64,000 nucleotides of DNA from an uncultured Polaribacter sp. (GTDB taxonomy: Bacteria > Bacteroidota > Bacteroidia > Flavobacteriales > Flavobacteriaceae), in contig NZ_CANNFF010000001.1 in NCBI RefSeq assembly GCF_947503855.1, forward strand, positions 186,001-250,000, given 5' to 3'. This document shows positions 53,989 through 62,580 of this stretch, piece by piece. Numbering within the stretch: position 1 is the stretch's first letter; every line of letters starts with the position of its first letter. A program made the position numbers and the translations under genes. The notes beneath the pieces are model-generated. The model was not told where the DNA came from. It did not search any database and saw only the letters and a program-made list of their open reading frames with translations.

Positions 53989-55140
53989 CTATTTTTTCCA
54001 GTCGATTGTTGCTTTTTTATTTTCTAAATCTACCCAAACACTTGCATATTCGTAGTTTCTAGTTATAACCCAACCATTTGTTTGCATTTCATTTAAAGGT
54101 TTACCCAATGGCTTATCTAATTCTGGATACCATAAAAGTGAACCCATACTTAATCTGTAACCCCAATTATAAATAAAATAAGAATGTTTTTGTGCACCTG
54201 CCAAAAAAGAGGCCAATGCAAAATTGATATGTTTTTTAGAAATCTTTTCTTTTGCTTTTTCCGATTTTTTCATAAAAGCTTTGTTTAGCCAAGCATTCTC
54301 TGGCCAAGCTTTAAAAACTACAATTTTACCAGTTTTACCTGCTTTTTCCATTTCTTGAATATCTTTTAGCATACTCTCTTTTGTTTTGCTATTAAAATAC
54401 CCAAAATGCTCAATCATTACAGCATCAGTATTTTCAGGAAAGTCGTTTCCAGTGTTTCTATTTGGTGTAGAGCGAATTCCGTTATAAACGATTAATTTAT
54501 CATCACCAATTTTACATCGAGTTTCTTTAATAAGATCTTTTAGCCCTTTTTGAATTGCATTATATTTATCTATACCCCAAAGCTTCTTATTTCCTGGATT
54601 AGTCACTTGATTTAAAGCATCGAAGAAAACACCATCTATGTTTTTATTATTTAAATTTTCTTTTGCAACATTAGACCACCATTTCCTTACTTTTTTATTA
54701 GATAAATCATAACGTTTAATTTTATTGTCTTTTAAATCTAACTCCCCAGTTTTTGTTTTTAGCCACCAATCTGATTTTTTTTGATATTCTTTATGAGCTT
54801 CGTACATAGAATAATCTAAAAAAGCATTCCAGTAGAACACCACTTTCATATCTGGATTTAAGTCTTTTAATACCTTTGCATCTAAAGCAATAGATTCTTC
54901 AGAAGACCTGTATTTTGGAAAACCATGTGCTTTTTCTAGCACTACAAAATTGGAATGATCAGCTACAAATCTTGCTTCTTTTTTAGTTAAAAGATTTCCT
55001 TTTTTTCCAAAGTGAAATGCTACAGGAACTTTATCCCAACTAAATTCAGGAAAATGTTTATCGTTCTGAGAAAAGGTAGTTTGTATTAGAAACAAACCTA
55101 GGATACATAAAATTTTAGGCAAAAAATAGAATTTCATCAC
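53989..55140 (-). CDS. Putative glycoside hydrolase (GHL15-like)
   Basis: A 383-residue exported protein with a signal peptide to about residue 24 (TTFSQ). The pattern is a TIM barrel: FVVLEKAHGFPKYRSSEESI, MKVVFYWNAFLDYSMYEAHK, NIDGVFFDALNQVTN, LIVYNGIRSTPNRNTGNDFP, DAVMIEHFGYF. This fits the family called hypothetical glycosyl hydrolase 15, often found in marine glycan loci. The Asp in GVFFDAL and the Glu in VMIEHF are the likely catalytic pair. No activity is established. It lies 8 nt after the fucosidase stop. Confidence 0.72.
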   Translation of the reverse strand: MMKFYFLPKILCILGLFLIQTTFSQNDKHFPEFSWDKVPVAFHFGKKGNLLTKKEARFVADHSNFVVLEKAHGFPKYRSSEESIALDAKVLKDLNPDMKVVFYWNAFLDYSMYEAHKEYQKKSDWWLKTKTGELDLKDNKIKRYDLSNKKVRKWWSNVAKENLNNKNIDGVFFDALNQVTNPGNKKLWGIDKYNAIQKGLKDLIKETRCKIGDDKLIVYNGIRSTPNRNTGNDFPENTDAVMIEHFGYFNSKTKESMLKDIQEMEKAGKTGKIVVFKAWPENAWLNKAFMKKSEKAKEKISKKHINFALASFLAGAQKHSYFIYNWGYRLSMGSLLWYPELDKPLGKPLNEMQTNGWVITRNYEYASVWVDLENKKATIDWKK

Positions 55141-55148
55141 TTTTACAA

Positions 55149-56945
55149 TTACTTTATTGGTGAAATCATAATAGATTTTAAGCTAGATGTTTTTACATCA
55201 CCTTCTACTAAAGTTGTTTTAATAATATGGTTACCAGCCGTTTTAAATTCTAAAATACCCATTCTTCGATATGCGTATTTTTTTGTTGCAGCTTGTTGAT
55301 TTTGAACTTTAATATCTTCATCTGTAGTAGTTTTCCAAACCAATCTACCATCACCTTTATATTCTAAATCTAAATAGTAATATCCTGGTTTTTGCACATT
55401 TACTTCCCAAGAAACATAACCATCTTTTTCCCAATTACTTGCTTGGTTTGCATGTTTCCATTCACCAAATTTTTCCATCCAGCGAACATTTTTTTGTTCA
55501 GCTCCTGTCGCTTTTCCGAACTCTGTTAAAAGTCTAGTTTCAATATTTGGGTATATTCCTAAATTCGTTTCTACAGTTGCTTTATCCTCTTTAAGTTCTA
55601 CTTGAATAACAGAAATAAGATCTTCAGGAGCATTATATGGAACCTCTATAACCAACCAATCGTTTTCTTTGTAGAATTTTAATTTACAGCTTTTTGCCCC
55701 ATCTAAAAGTGATATTTTTTTCACTTTTGATTTTAATCCTGGTAAGTATAATTTACCATTAGTTGGCCATTTCCCTACAGACAAAAAGAGTGATTTGTCC
55801 TTTGTTGTTACATCACCCCAAGGTAATGCATAACCCCAAGGAGAACTACCAGCAGCATAAATTACTTGTGGATATTTTTTAATCCAACTTCCAGACTCTT
55901 GCAAGAATTCAATTCCTATATTTGGAATAGCTCCATTACTATTTGGACCAACATTAAATAAATAAGACCCACCTCTTGCAACAGTTTCAATTACTCTGCC
56001 AAGAATTTTTTTAGGGCTTTTAAAATTATTATCATACCAAGCATAAGACCAAGAATCATTATTTGTATCACAAGTTTCCCAAAGTCCCTCTACATTTCTT
56101 GTAGGTACTTCCATATCTCCAATACTGGCATAATCTCCCATACCATAACCAACTCTACTACACATCATAGCTTTAGGTTGTAACTCTCTTACCATATTTG
56201 CTAATTCTACCACATATTCTTCTGGCATATCTCCAGGAGTATCAAACCAAACAAAGTCTATTTGTCCATAATTAGTACATATTTCTCTAACTTGTGGTTT
56301 ACATTTATTATAGAAATAATCTTTAAAATCTACTTTATTTCCTTTATCATCTACTTTTGGACCTCTAGCTCCTCCTGGAGCTGTCCAGTCTTGATTATGA
56401 GAATAATAGAATCCGAATCCAAGACCTAGCTCTTTACAAGCAGCAGATAGTTCGTGCATTGGATCTCTACCAAATGGTGTTGCTTTAACAATATTAAAAT
56501 CGCTAACTTTAGAATCAAACATTGCAAAACCCTCGTGATGCTTACTGGTGATAATGATATACTTCATCCCAGCATCCTTTGCCAACTGTGCAATCTTTTT
56601 TGCATCGAATTCAACAGGGTTAAACGTCTTGGCAGTTTTCATATAGTCTTTTGGAGAAATATTTGCAACACGCTTACTCATTAACCATTCGCCAATACCG
56701 TAATACGTTTTATCTTCCCAAACTCCACCAAGATTCGAAAATAAACCCCAATGTATAAACATCCCGTAATTTCCTTCATCAAACAACTTTGCTTTTCCAC
56801 TTTTTAAAGCATCTCCAGAAACGTTTGTTTCTCCCCACATCTCTTCCATTCCTTTTACTTTGGGTTCTTGTGAAAAAACTGTGTTAGAAAAACATATGAG
56901 CATTGTAGCTATTAGGGTGTACTTATTTATTTTTTTTAAATTCAT
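55149..56945 (-). CDS. GH29 alpha-L-fucosidase
   Basis: A 598-residue exported fucosidase. After the signal peptide (to about residue 25), the GH29 barrel shows GNYGMFIHWGLFSNLGGVWE, KYIIITSKHHEGFAMFDS, FGFYYSHNQDWTAPGG and the nucleophile Asp in GQIDFVWFDTPGDMP. The C-terminal domain after about residue 470 is beta-rich and may bind sugar. It is the first gene of the five-gene operon and would release terminal fucose, working with the sulfatases that follow. Confidence 0.93.
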   Translation of the reverse strand: MNLKKINKYTLIATMLICFSNTVFSQEPKVKGMEEMWGETNVSGDALKSGKAKLFDEGNYGMFIHWGLFSNLGGVWEDKTYYGIGEWLMSKRVANISPKDYMKTAKTFNPVEFDAKKIAQLAKDAGMKYIIITSKHHEGFAMFDSKVSDFNIVKATPFGRDPMHELSAACKELGLGFGFYYSHNQDWTAPGGARGPKVDDKGNKVDFKDYFYNKCKPQVREICTNYGQIDFVWFDTPGDMPEEYVVELANMVRELQPKAMMCSRVGYGMGDYASIGDMEVPTRNVEGLWETCDTNNDSWSYAWYDNNFKSPKKILGRVIETVARGGSYLFNVGPNSNGAIPNIGIEFLQESGSWIKKYPQVIYAAGSSPWGYALPWGDVTTKDKSLFLSVGKWPTNGKLYLPGLKSKVKKISLLDGAKSCKLKFYKENDWLVIEVPYNAPEDLISVIQVELKEDKATVETNLGIYPNIETRLLTEFGKATGAEQKNVRWMEKFGEWKHANQASNWEKDGYVSWEVNVQKPGYYYLDLEYKGDGRLVWKTTTDEDIKVQNQQAATKKYAYRRMGILEFKTAGNHIIKTTLVEGDVKTSSLKSIMISPIK

Positions 56946-56982
56946 TAGGTTGGATTTTATTTTATCAAATATTTTTCTATTA

Positions 56983-56990
56983 CAAATGTA
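56983..56990 (-). promoter_or_regulatory. -7 box of the fucosidase-sulfatase operon
   Basis: The minus strand reads TACATTTG, a full match to TAnnTTTG, about 40 bp before the fucosidase start. No TTG -33 box at normal spacing, which suggests an activator is needed. Confidence 0.5.
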
Positions 56991-57086
56991 TCTAATAGCA
57001 GTATAAGAGTACTTTCTCTATTCGTTCATTTTGTTGCTCAAATTATCTTTAGGATCTTTTATTAATTGAATCAATTCTTCTTAATC

Positions 57087-57098
57087 TTGCATATGCAA
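57087..57098. promoter_or_regulatory. 12-bp palindrome between divergent PUL genes
   Basis: TTGCATATGCAA is a perfect palindrome in the 237-bp gap between the fucosidase operon and the divergent lipoprotein gene. It is well placed to bind a dimeric regulator of both. Confidence 0.45.
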
Positions 57099-57129
57099 AA
57101 AAAGAGCAAGCTTTTGACCGAATAAAGAA

Positions 57130-57159
57130 TTGACTTTTTAGATAAATGTTATAATTTTG
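57130..57159 (+). promoter_or_regulatory. Promoter of the PUL lipoprotein gene
   Basis: TTG at 57130-57132 and TAATTTTG at 57152-57159 are 19 nt apart, a full match to the Bacteroidetes promoter form. It would give a leader of under 20 nt. Confidence 0.65.
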
Positions 57160-57182
57160 AATAAATCTTAAACTTAAGTTAA

Positions 57183-58328
57183 ATGAAAACTAGCAAGTAT
57201 ATTTCAGCCATTCTGTTATTATTAATTATTTCTTGTACATCTGAAAATGAGTTTGACCTTGTAAAAATACCTACTATTGAACCTAAATTTGGTGTAAACA
57301 CATATGCTACAATAAATGATTACAAAACAGTAGAAGGAATAGAGCTTGAAGTAGATACCACCAAAGATTTGAGATTAATGCATGGGAATCCTGAAAATAT
57401 AACTGATGAAGTAGATGGTTTAATAACATGGCAATATTTATCTGATGGAATAGGGTTTGAAGTAAATGCAACAACAGATATTATTGAAAAAGTCTATTTA
57501 TATTCTACATTATATCAAGATTACTCTAACAATTATACCCACCAAATTCAAGAAGACTTAGCAGGTATACAATTGGGTACAATGAAAGTAATACAGATTG
57601 TCGATAATGTTGACAATACTATCATCCCTGTAAACGGAACTATACAAGAAGCAACTGGTGGTGAAGTAAATGGTGTTTATTATTACGATTATGAAGGTAT
57701 AGGAAGATTTATCTATATTTCTGACAGTATAGATAATAAGGAAGGACTTGTAGCACAAATTATCATTGGAGCTGTTGAGGAGGTTTTACCTTTGGTAGAT
57801 ACTTGGCTTGATGTAGATAATTCAATTACAGATATTACATTTGCAGATTTAACATCTTCAACTACTTGTCCTGACTGTTCTATAACAACAGTAACAAATC
57901 CTGATACTGCAGATACAGAAGCTACGAATGTAACACAATGGACTATAGCCTCTACTTCTGGTAAAGGAAATAAAAGTCTTAATTTTACTTTTAAAAGTGG
58001 AGAAGAAGTTTCACTTGCTGATTATGCTAATTTAATAGTAACAGTTCGCATGTACTGGCCTAGTTTCACTGATATAACTAATTATGATAGTAATAAACGT
58101 TTTAGACTTTATTTAAGTGATGGGACTAGCTCACAACAAAAACAAGTTAATTTTATTGAATCGAACGAAGATGGGTGGCATACTGTAGTATTTGATTTTT
58201 CAACTTTAACACCAACTCTAACAGGAGATGTAGTGAGTGGAGAATTTAGATTAATAGGTAATAAATTTACAAATATAGATAATGGTCTTGATTTTTATAT
58301 TGATACGATAACTACTAATATAGATTAA
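57183..58328 (+). CDS. PUL lipoprotein, possible surface glycan-binding protein
   Basis: A 381-residue lipoprotein with lipobox IISC at about residue 18 followed by acidic residues (TSENEFD), a surface-export-like signal. The N-terminal half is a compact domain. The C-terminal half (about 200-381) is rich in Thr, Asp and aromatic residues and reads like a beta-sandwich: FTFKSGEEVSLADYANLIVT, RMYWPSFTDITNYDSNKRFR, GEFRLIGNKFTNIDNGLDFY. It is not SusD. It is divergent from the fucosidase operon and may bind the glycan at the cell surface. No named family is recognised. Confidence 0.6.
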   Translation: MKTSKYISAILLLLIISCTSENEFDLVKIPTIEPKFGVNTYATINDYKTVEGIELEVDTTKDLRLMHGNPENITDEVDGLITWQYLSDGIGFEVNATTDIIEKVYLYSTLYQDYSNNYTHQIQEDLAGIQLGTMKVIQIVDNVDNTIIPVNGTIQEATGGEVNGVYYYDYEGIGRFIYISDSIDNKEGLVAQIIIGAVEEVLPLVDTWLDVDNSITDITFADLTSSTTCPDCSITTVTNPDTADTEATNVTQWTIASTSGKGNKSLNFTFKSGEEVSLADYANLIVTVRMYWPSFTDITNYDSNKRFRLYLSDGTSSQQKQVNFIESNEDGWHTVVFDFSTLTPTLTGDVVSGEFRLIGNKFTNIDNGLDFYIDTITTNID

Positions 58329-58410
58329 GAGTCATTAAAAAGTAATGCTATAAAAATAGTATTTTATAGTTGGTAAAAAATCTTATAAATTTCTATTTTA
58401 CTGATAATTT

Positions 58411-58446
58411 AAAAAGTTATATGAAACGTGTTTCATATAACTTTTT
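58411..58446 (+). terminator. Terminator after the PUL lipoprotein gene
   Basis: AAAAAGTTATATGAAAC and its exact inverted copy form a 17-bp stem with a 2-nt loop, followed by T residues. Confidence 0.85.
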
Positions 58447-58458
58447 TTTGCCTTAAAA

Positions 58459-58980
58459 ATGGTAAAAAGAAAGTGAGGTTGGTTTTGTTTTAGTTTGAAT
58501 ATAATAAACTGGAGGCATCAGTTTGGGAAACAACAATTCAAGTGTAAAACTTGTGATATTCTATTTTTAAATAATCGTCTTAAACAAGTTTTTAGTAACC
58601 GATTTATTTGGTCTTAAAAATAGGTTTTGGAACATCAAATATTTGAAACTTTAAGTAGAGACAGTAAATTATCTGTAAGTACATTACAGAGAACTTTTGA
58701 ACATTTTTTGGAGTAATCTCCAAATATTAAAATCATCAAACGCACAGTTGTTAACTTGCGATTAGATGGAATTTATTTTAATAGGTTTTGTGTTGTTGTC
58801 TATCAAGATAAACTGGTATAAGCTCAGACTGTTAAGAAAGTTGTGTCATCTAATTATTAAAGGACTATAAGATACGTTCAGTCATTTAATAACAACTGTA
58901 TTTTAAAGAAAACAAATGGAATTAAGAGATACTTCAATCATCTTAAAATCATTTCTAAATTCATAGATATCTTACGTTAA
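58459..58980 (+). pseudogene. Decayed transposase gene
   Basis: One reading frame from ATG 58459 to TAA 58978-58980 with six internal stops. It still reads WRHQFGKQQFKCKTCDILFL (the end of a zinc-finger-type transposase N-terminus), then LSVSTLQRTFEHFLE (helix-turn-helix-like), LRLDGIYFNRFCVVVYQDKL (first DDE Asp) and NGIKRYFNHLKII. It is about half the usual transposase length, so it also has internal deletions. It resembles the zinc-binding variant of IS256-like transposases of Flavobacteriaceae. No terminal repeats were found. Confidence 0.75.
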
Positions 58981-59044
58981 GAAATAGCATATTCATTTTT
59001 CATTAGAAACATGATGAGTTTTTATTTAGTTATAAAGTTTACCA

Positions 59045-59084
59045 ATACAATAAAGAGCAACTTTTGGGTTGCTCTTTATTGTAT
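59045..59084 (-). terminator. Terminator after the PUL TonB-dependent receptor
   Basis: ATACAATAAAGAGCAAC and its exact inverted copy form a 17-bp stem with a 6-nt loop, 24 nt after the receptor stop on the minus strand. Confidence 0.85.
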
Positions 59085-59107
59085 AATATTTTTTTATTTC
59101 TGATATA

Positions 59108-62100
59108 TTAAAACTTATATCTTAGACCGAATTTCCAAATAGGAAGTCTATTATAATAAGCTGAAAAACTTTGCTTATCATCTCCTTGATATCTACGTAC
59201 ATCTTCTCCTGTAAAATTACTTACACCTGCACTTATTTGTAATTTTTTCTTTAACATATTATATCTACCAGTAAAACCTAATACAGTTGTCCCTTCTGTA
59301 TAATGTCCTTGATCTGCACGTGTACCTCCAAGACCTCCTAAATTACTTAAGTAATCTCCTCTGTAAGCTGCTGTAAATCTCAAAGAAAAAGCCTTTTGCT
59401 CATAATAGAATGTTCCATTTGCACTGTGTTTAGATGTACCTGGAAAACCATTAATTGCATCTCCAATAATACCATCACCATCAAAATTACTCTCAACAAA
59501 AGAATAATTTGCTTTTATTCCAAATCCTTTTGCAAAACCTGGCAAAAATGTAAAGGGTTGTGTAATACCTACTTCAATACCATAAAGTTGTGCATCTGCT
59601 AAATTTACGGGTTTAGTAATGTCAAATAACAAATTTTCGCTTCCAGATGGCAATGCAATACCTAATATTTCTTCTCCTGGAAATTCTTGAGCTACTAAAA
59701 CCGATCTTGCTATATAGTTACTTATATCCTTGTAAAAAGCACTAAATACAAAAGCACCTCCACCTTTGGTGTATCCTTCAACAGTAGCATCATACATCCA
59801 TGCTGTATAAGGTTTTAAATCTGGGTTTCCTGATACTATTCTTCCACGTGCTTCAGGAGATGCTAAATCTGTACCAGCAGGAAGATCAACCGTGTACCTA
59901 ATAGTATTGTTTGGAATTAAATCTCTATACTTTGGTCGAGAAACACCTCTAGAAACGTTTAATCTTAATTTAAGATTTTTTCGTAATGTGAAATTAGAAT
60001 TAAAACTTGGCAATACATCCCATCTAGAAGATGCTACTTCATGATAAATAGCAGCTTGTAAAAAGCTTGAATCGGTATCTGGATCATTTGTATCAACATC
60101 AGCATCATCAACCCTTAAAGCACTAAATCCCTCTGATTTGTTTTCAGTTCTAATAGCTCTAATACCAAAATTTAAATCTACAGGAATCTGGAATATTGCT
60201 GTTTTCCAGTCTAATTGTGTATAGAAATCTGTACTTGTTTCTTCTGCCCCATAAGATCTTGAAGGGTCAAACAGTAAATTACCATCATCGGACACAACAT
60301 CTTCTAAAGCTACATCAAAATCAAAAACACTACCACCATCTAAACTAGCAAAGCCAGGAAAGAAATCTAACACTTCTTCTCCAGGTACGTAAAGCCATCC
60401 ATTTTCTAAACCACCAACATTACCTCCATTAAAACCAGCTCCAGCTGTATTAATTAAAAGATTTTGAAATGCAGTGTTTTGAGCATCTGTAATAGCTCCA
60501 TAGGTAAATTGTGGATCGGAAGTCCTATCAGATTCTGTTTGTCTGGCTTCAAAATCAGTTTTTGCATGCCTACCACCAAAAGTTATTGTTGCTACTTCAC
60601 TTAAATCATATGCTATATCAATAGTTGTAGCATAATTATATCCTTTAGTGTTTATAAGTCTATTTGCAACTTGATTTAAACTATAAGATTGAGAATCTAA
60701 AAAATCTCGTGGTAATTCAAAACTAGGTATTCCACCTCTTGTATCAATACTTAGCTCTGTTTGGTCATATCCAGTAGTTGCATTACCTCTTTTTCCATCT
60801 ATCCTACCAGTTACTTGCGTTAAGGTTTGTTTAAAATCTAAATCAGAATAAGACCCATCTACAATAATACTTAATTTTTCTGAAGGCGTTATCGTTGTTC
60901 GTAAACCTAAAATGTTATTGGTTGTATAATTGTCATAAAGCTGAAGTTTCTTATTAATATTCGTTCTGGTTACATCGTTTGATGAAGGTGAAATAAAAAG
61001 TAAATTTCCTCCTTCTATAATAAGATCTTCGGGAGCAAAAAGGTGATTACCACCTACTAACCCATTATTAGCTCCTCCTGATGCAAAACCACCTAACTGA
61101 AGCTGTTGTCTTTTAGATCTACTATCTACATTTGTGCGCGTATAATCTAATACAAAATCTACTGTTTCAGTTGGCCTCCATTGAATAGCCGCAGACCCAG
61201 TTAATCTTTTTTCATTAGATCTTGATAAAACATTGTTAATAGCATTTGGAGTTAAAATATTTTCGTAAAGCGTATCCTCTCCATCATCAAATGTACCATT
61301 ACCATTAGTATCTACGCTAAAATTTCTATTATTTAAACCAGTAAATCTAGTTTCATCTTTAATTCTATCTTCATCAGCATAGATAGCTGAAATAGCAACG
61401 CCTAATTTTTCGTTAATTTTTGTTGTAAAAACACCTGAAAACCTACCACTAAAATCAAATGGATCAATGTCACTAAATTCTGAATTAATTTGACTTCTTA
61501 CATTTACACTGGCCAAATAATTCTTACCACCTTTGTACTTCATTTCCAGAGGTTTTATTGTTAAAAAATCTACTGTACCACCAATATTAGTAGTAACTTC
61601 TTTAGCTTGCGTTGTTTTTTTAATTCTTGCTCCAGAAATAATTTCACTTGGAATTACATTTAAGTTAAACTTTCTATAATCGGATTTTCCTTCGTTACCT
61701 GCAGATATTGGAGAACGACCATTCATAGTAACCGAAACAAACTGTGGCCCAATACCTCTAATAGAAACCCTGTCCCCAGCAACATCATCCACATTTCTCT
61801 CTACCTGTACACCTGCAACTCTTTGCAAAGCATCAGCAACGTTAGAATCTGAAAAATTACCAATATCCTCAGGAGTAATCGCTTCTACAACAATAGCAGC
61901 ATCTCTTTTTGCTTTTATTGCGCTTAGTTGAGAAGCACGAATTCCGGTAGTAATCACAATTTCGGTTAAAGACTCAGTATCTAACTTCAGCTGGACATTG
62001 ATAAGAGTTTTTCCAGTAGTAATTTTTTCTTCTGTCTTAAAACCTAAGTAAGAAAACACAAGTACTGCTTTTTCATTTCTTAATCTTATTGTATACTCTC

Positions 62101-62266
62101 CACTCATATTAGAAGTTGTTCCATGGGTAGTTCCCTTCACAAAAACACTTACTCCAAACAATGACTCTCCTTTTTCATCTGTCACTTTACCTTTAATTGT
62201 TCTTACTTGCGAAAACGTAAAAGATGACATTAAAACAAAAATAATAATAGCCAATATTTTTTTCAT
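59108..62266 (-). CDS. PUL TonB-dependent receptor
   Basis: A 1052-residue outer-membrane importer. The signal peptide ends in FTFSQ (about 19). A carboxypeptidase-D-like domain (about 23-105, VRTIKGKVTDEKGESLFGVS) precedes a plug with VADALQRVAGVQVERNVDDV and VSIRGIGPQFVSVTMNGRSP, then a long barrel ending SRPKYRDLIPNN ... KFGLRYKF with terminal Phe. The plug style is that of the Caulobacter-type glycan receptors rather than SusC/RagA, and no SusD follows. It would import fucose-rich oligosaccharides released by the locus. Confidence 0.87.
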   Translation of the reverse strand: MKKILAIIIFVLMSSFTFSQVRTIKGKVTDEKGESLFGVSVFVKGTTHGTTSNMSGEYTIRLRNEKAVLVFSYLGFKTEEKITTGKTLINVQLKLDTESLTEIVITTGIRASQLSAIKAKRDAAIVVEAITPEDIGNFSDSNVADALQRVAGVQVERNVDDVAGDRVSIRGIGPQFVSVTMNGRSPISAGNEGKSDYRKFNLNVIPSEIISGARIKKTTQAKEVTTNIGGTVDFLTIKPLEMKYKGGKNYLASVNVRSQINSEFSDIDPFDFSGRFSGVFTTKINEKLGVAISAIYADEDRIKDETRFTGLNNRNFSVDTNGNGTFDDGEDTLYENILTPNAINNVLSRSNEKRLTGSAAIQWRPTETVDFVLDYTRTNVDSRSKRQQLQLGGFASGGANNGLVGGNHLFAPEDLIIEGGNLLFISPSSNDVTRTNINKKLQLYDNYTTNNILGLRTTITPSEKLSIIVDGSYSDLDFKQTLTQVTGRIDGKRGNATTGYDQTELSIDTRGGIPSFELPRDFLDSQSYSLNQVANRLINTKGYNYATTIDIAYDLSEVATITFGGRHAKTDFEARQTESDRTSDPQFTYGAITDAQNTAFQNLLINTAGAGFNGGNVGGLENGWLYVPGEEVLDFFPGFASLDGGSVFDFDVALEDVVSDDGNLLFDPSRSYGAEETSTDFYTQLDWKTAIFQIPVDLNFGIRAIRTENKSEGFSALRVDDADVDTNDPDTDSSFLQAAIYHEVASSRWDVLPSFNSNFTLRKNLKLRLNVSRGVSRPKYRDLIPNNTIRYTVDLPAGTDLASPEARGRIVSGNPDLKPYTAWMYDATVEGYTKGGGAFVFSAFYKDISNYIARSVLVAQEFPGEEILGIALPSGSENLLFDITKPVNLADAQLYGIEVGITQPFTFLPGFAKGFGIKANYSFVESNFDGDGIIGDAINGFPGTSKHSANGTFYYEQKAFSLRFTAAYRGDYLSNLGGLGGTRADQGHYTEGTTVLGFTGRYNMLKKKLQISAGVSNFTGEDVRRYQGDDKQSFSAYYNRLPIWKFGLRYKF

Positions 62267-62319
62267 ATTTAGTAATTTTAGTTTAGTCTAATTTTGTGAT
62301 GCTAATTTCTAACTTATTT

Positions 62320-62340
62320 AAATAAGCAGTCTGCTTATTT
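62320..62340. promoter_or_regulatory. Perfect palindrome between receptor and fucosidase genes
   Basis: Arms AAATAAGCAG and CTGCTTATTT are exact inverted copies around one T. It lies about 54 bp upstream of the receptor start, in the 314-bp gap that it shares with the divergent fucosidase. A likely operator for both. The rest of the gap shows no gene. Confidence 0.55.
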
Positions 62341-62526
62341 CAGTCATTTCTTTGCTCGTTTTTGTAAAAACTTAAATATTTTACATTGATTACAGTTAAT
62401 AATGCATTGTTTTGGGTCAAATGAGGTAATACTAATCGTAAAGCATTAATATCTCTTTTAAATGTTGGAATCTAATTAAAACCACTGTTTTGAATTCTTA
62501 CAGCAAAAAAATGATGGAATAGAGAA

Positions 62527-62556
62527 TTGTTTGTTAAGTCGTAAATAGTTACTTTG
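62527..62556 (+). promoter_or_regulatory. Promoter of the second fucosidase gene
   Basis: TTG at 62527-62529 and TTACTTTG at 62549-62556 (one mismatch to TAnnTTTG) are 19 nt apart. This gives a leader of about 20 nt. Confidence 0.5.
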
Positions 62557-62580
62557 TATACGTAATAAAACAAAGCTACA

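Noticed and set aside
58329-58458. Additional gene after the PUL lipoprotein
   Set aside because: The stretch contains only the terminator hairpin and short stop-filled frames.
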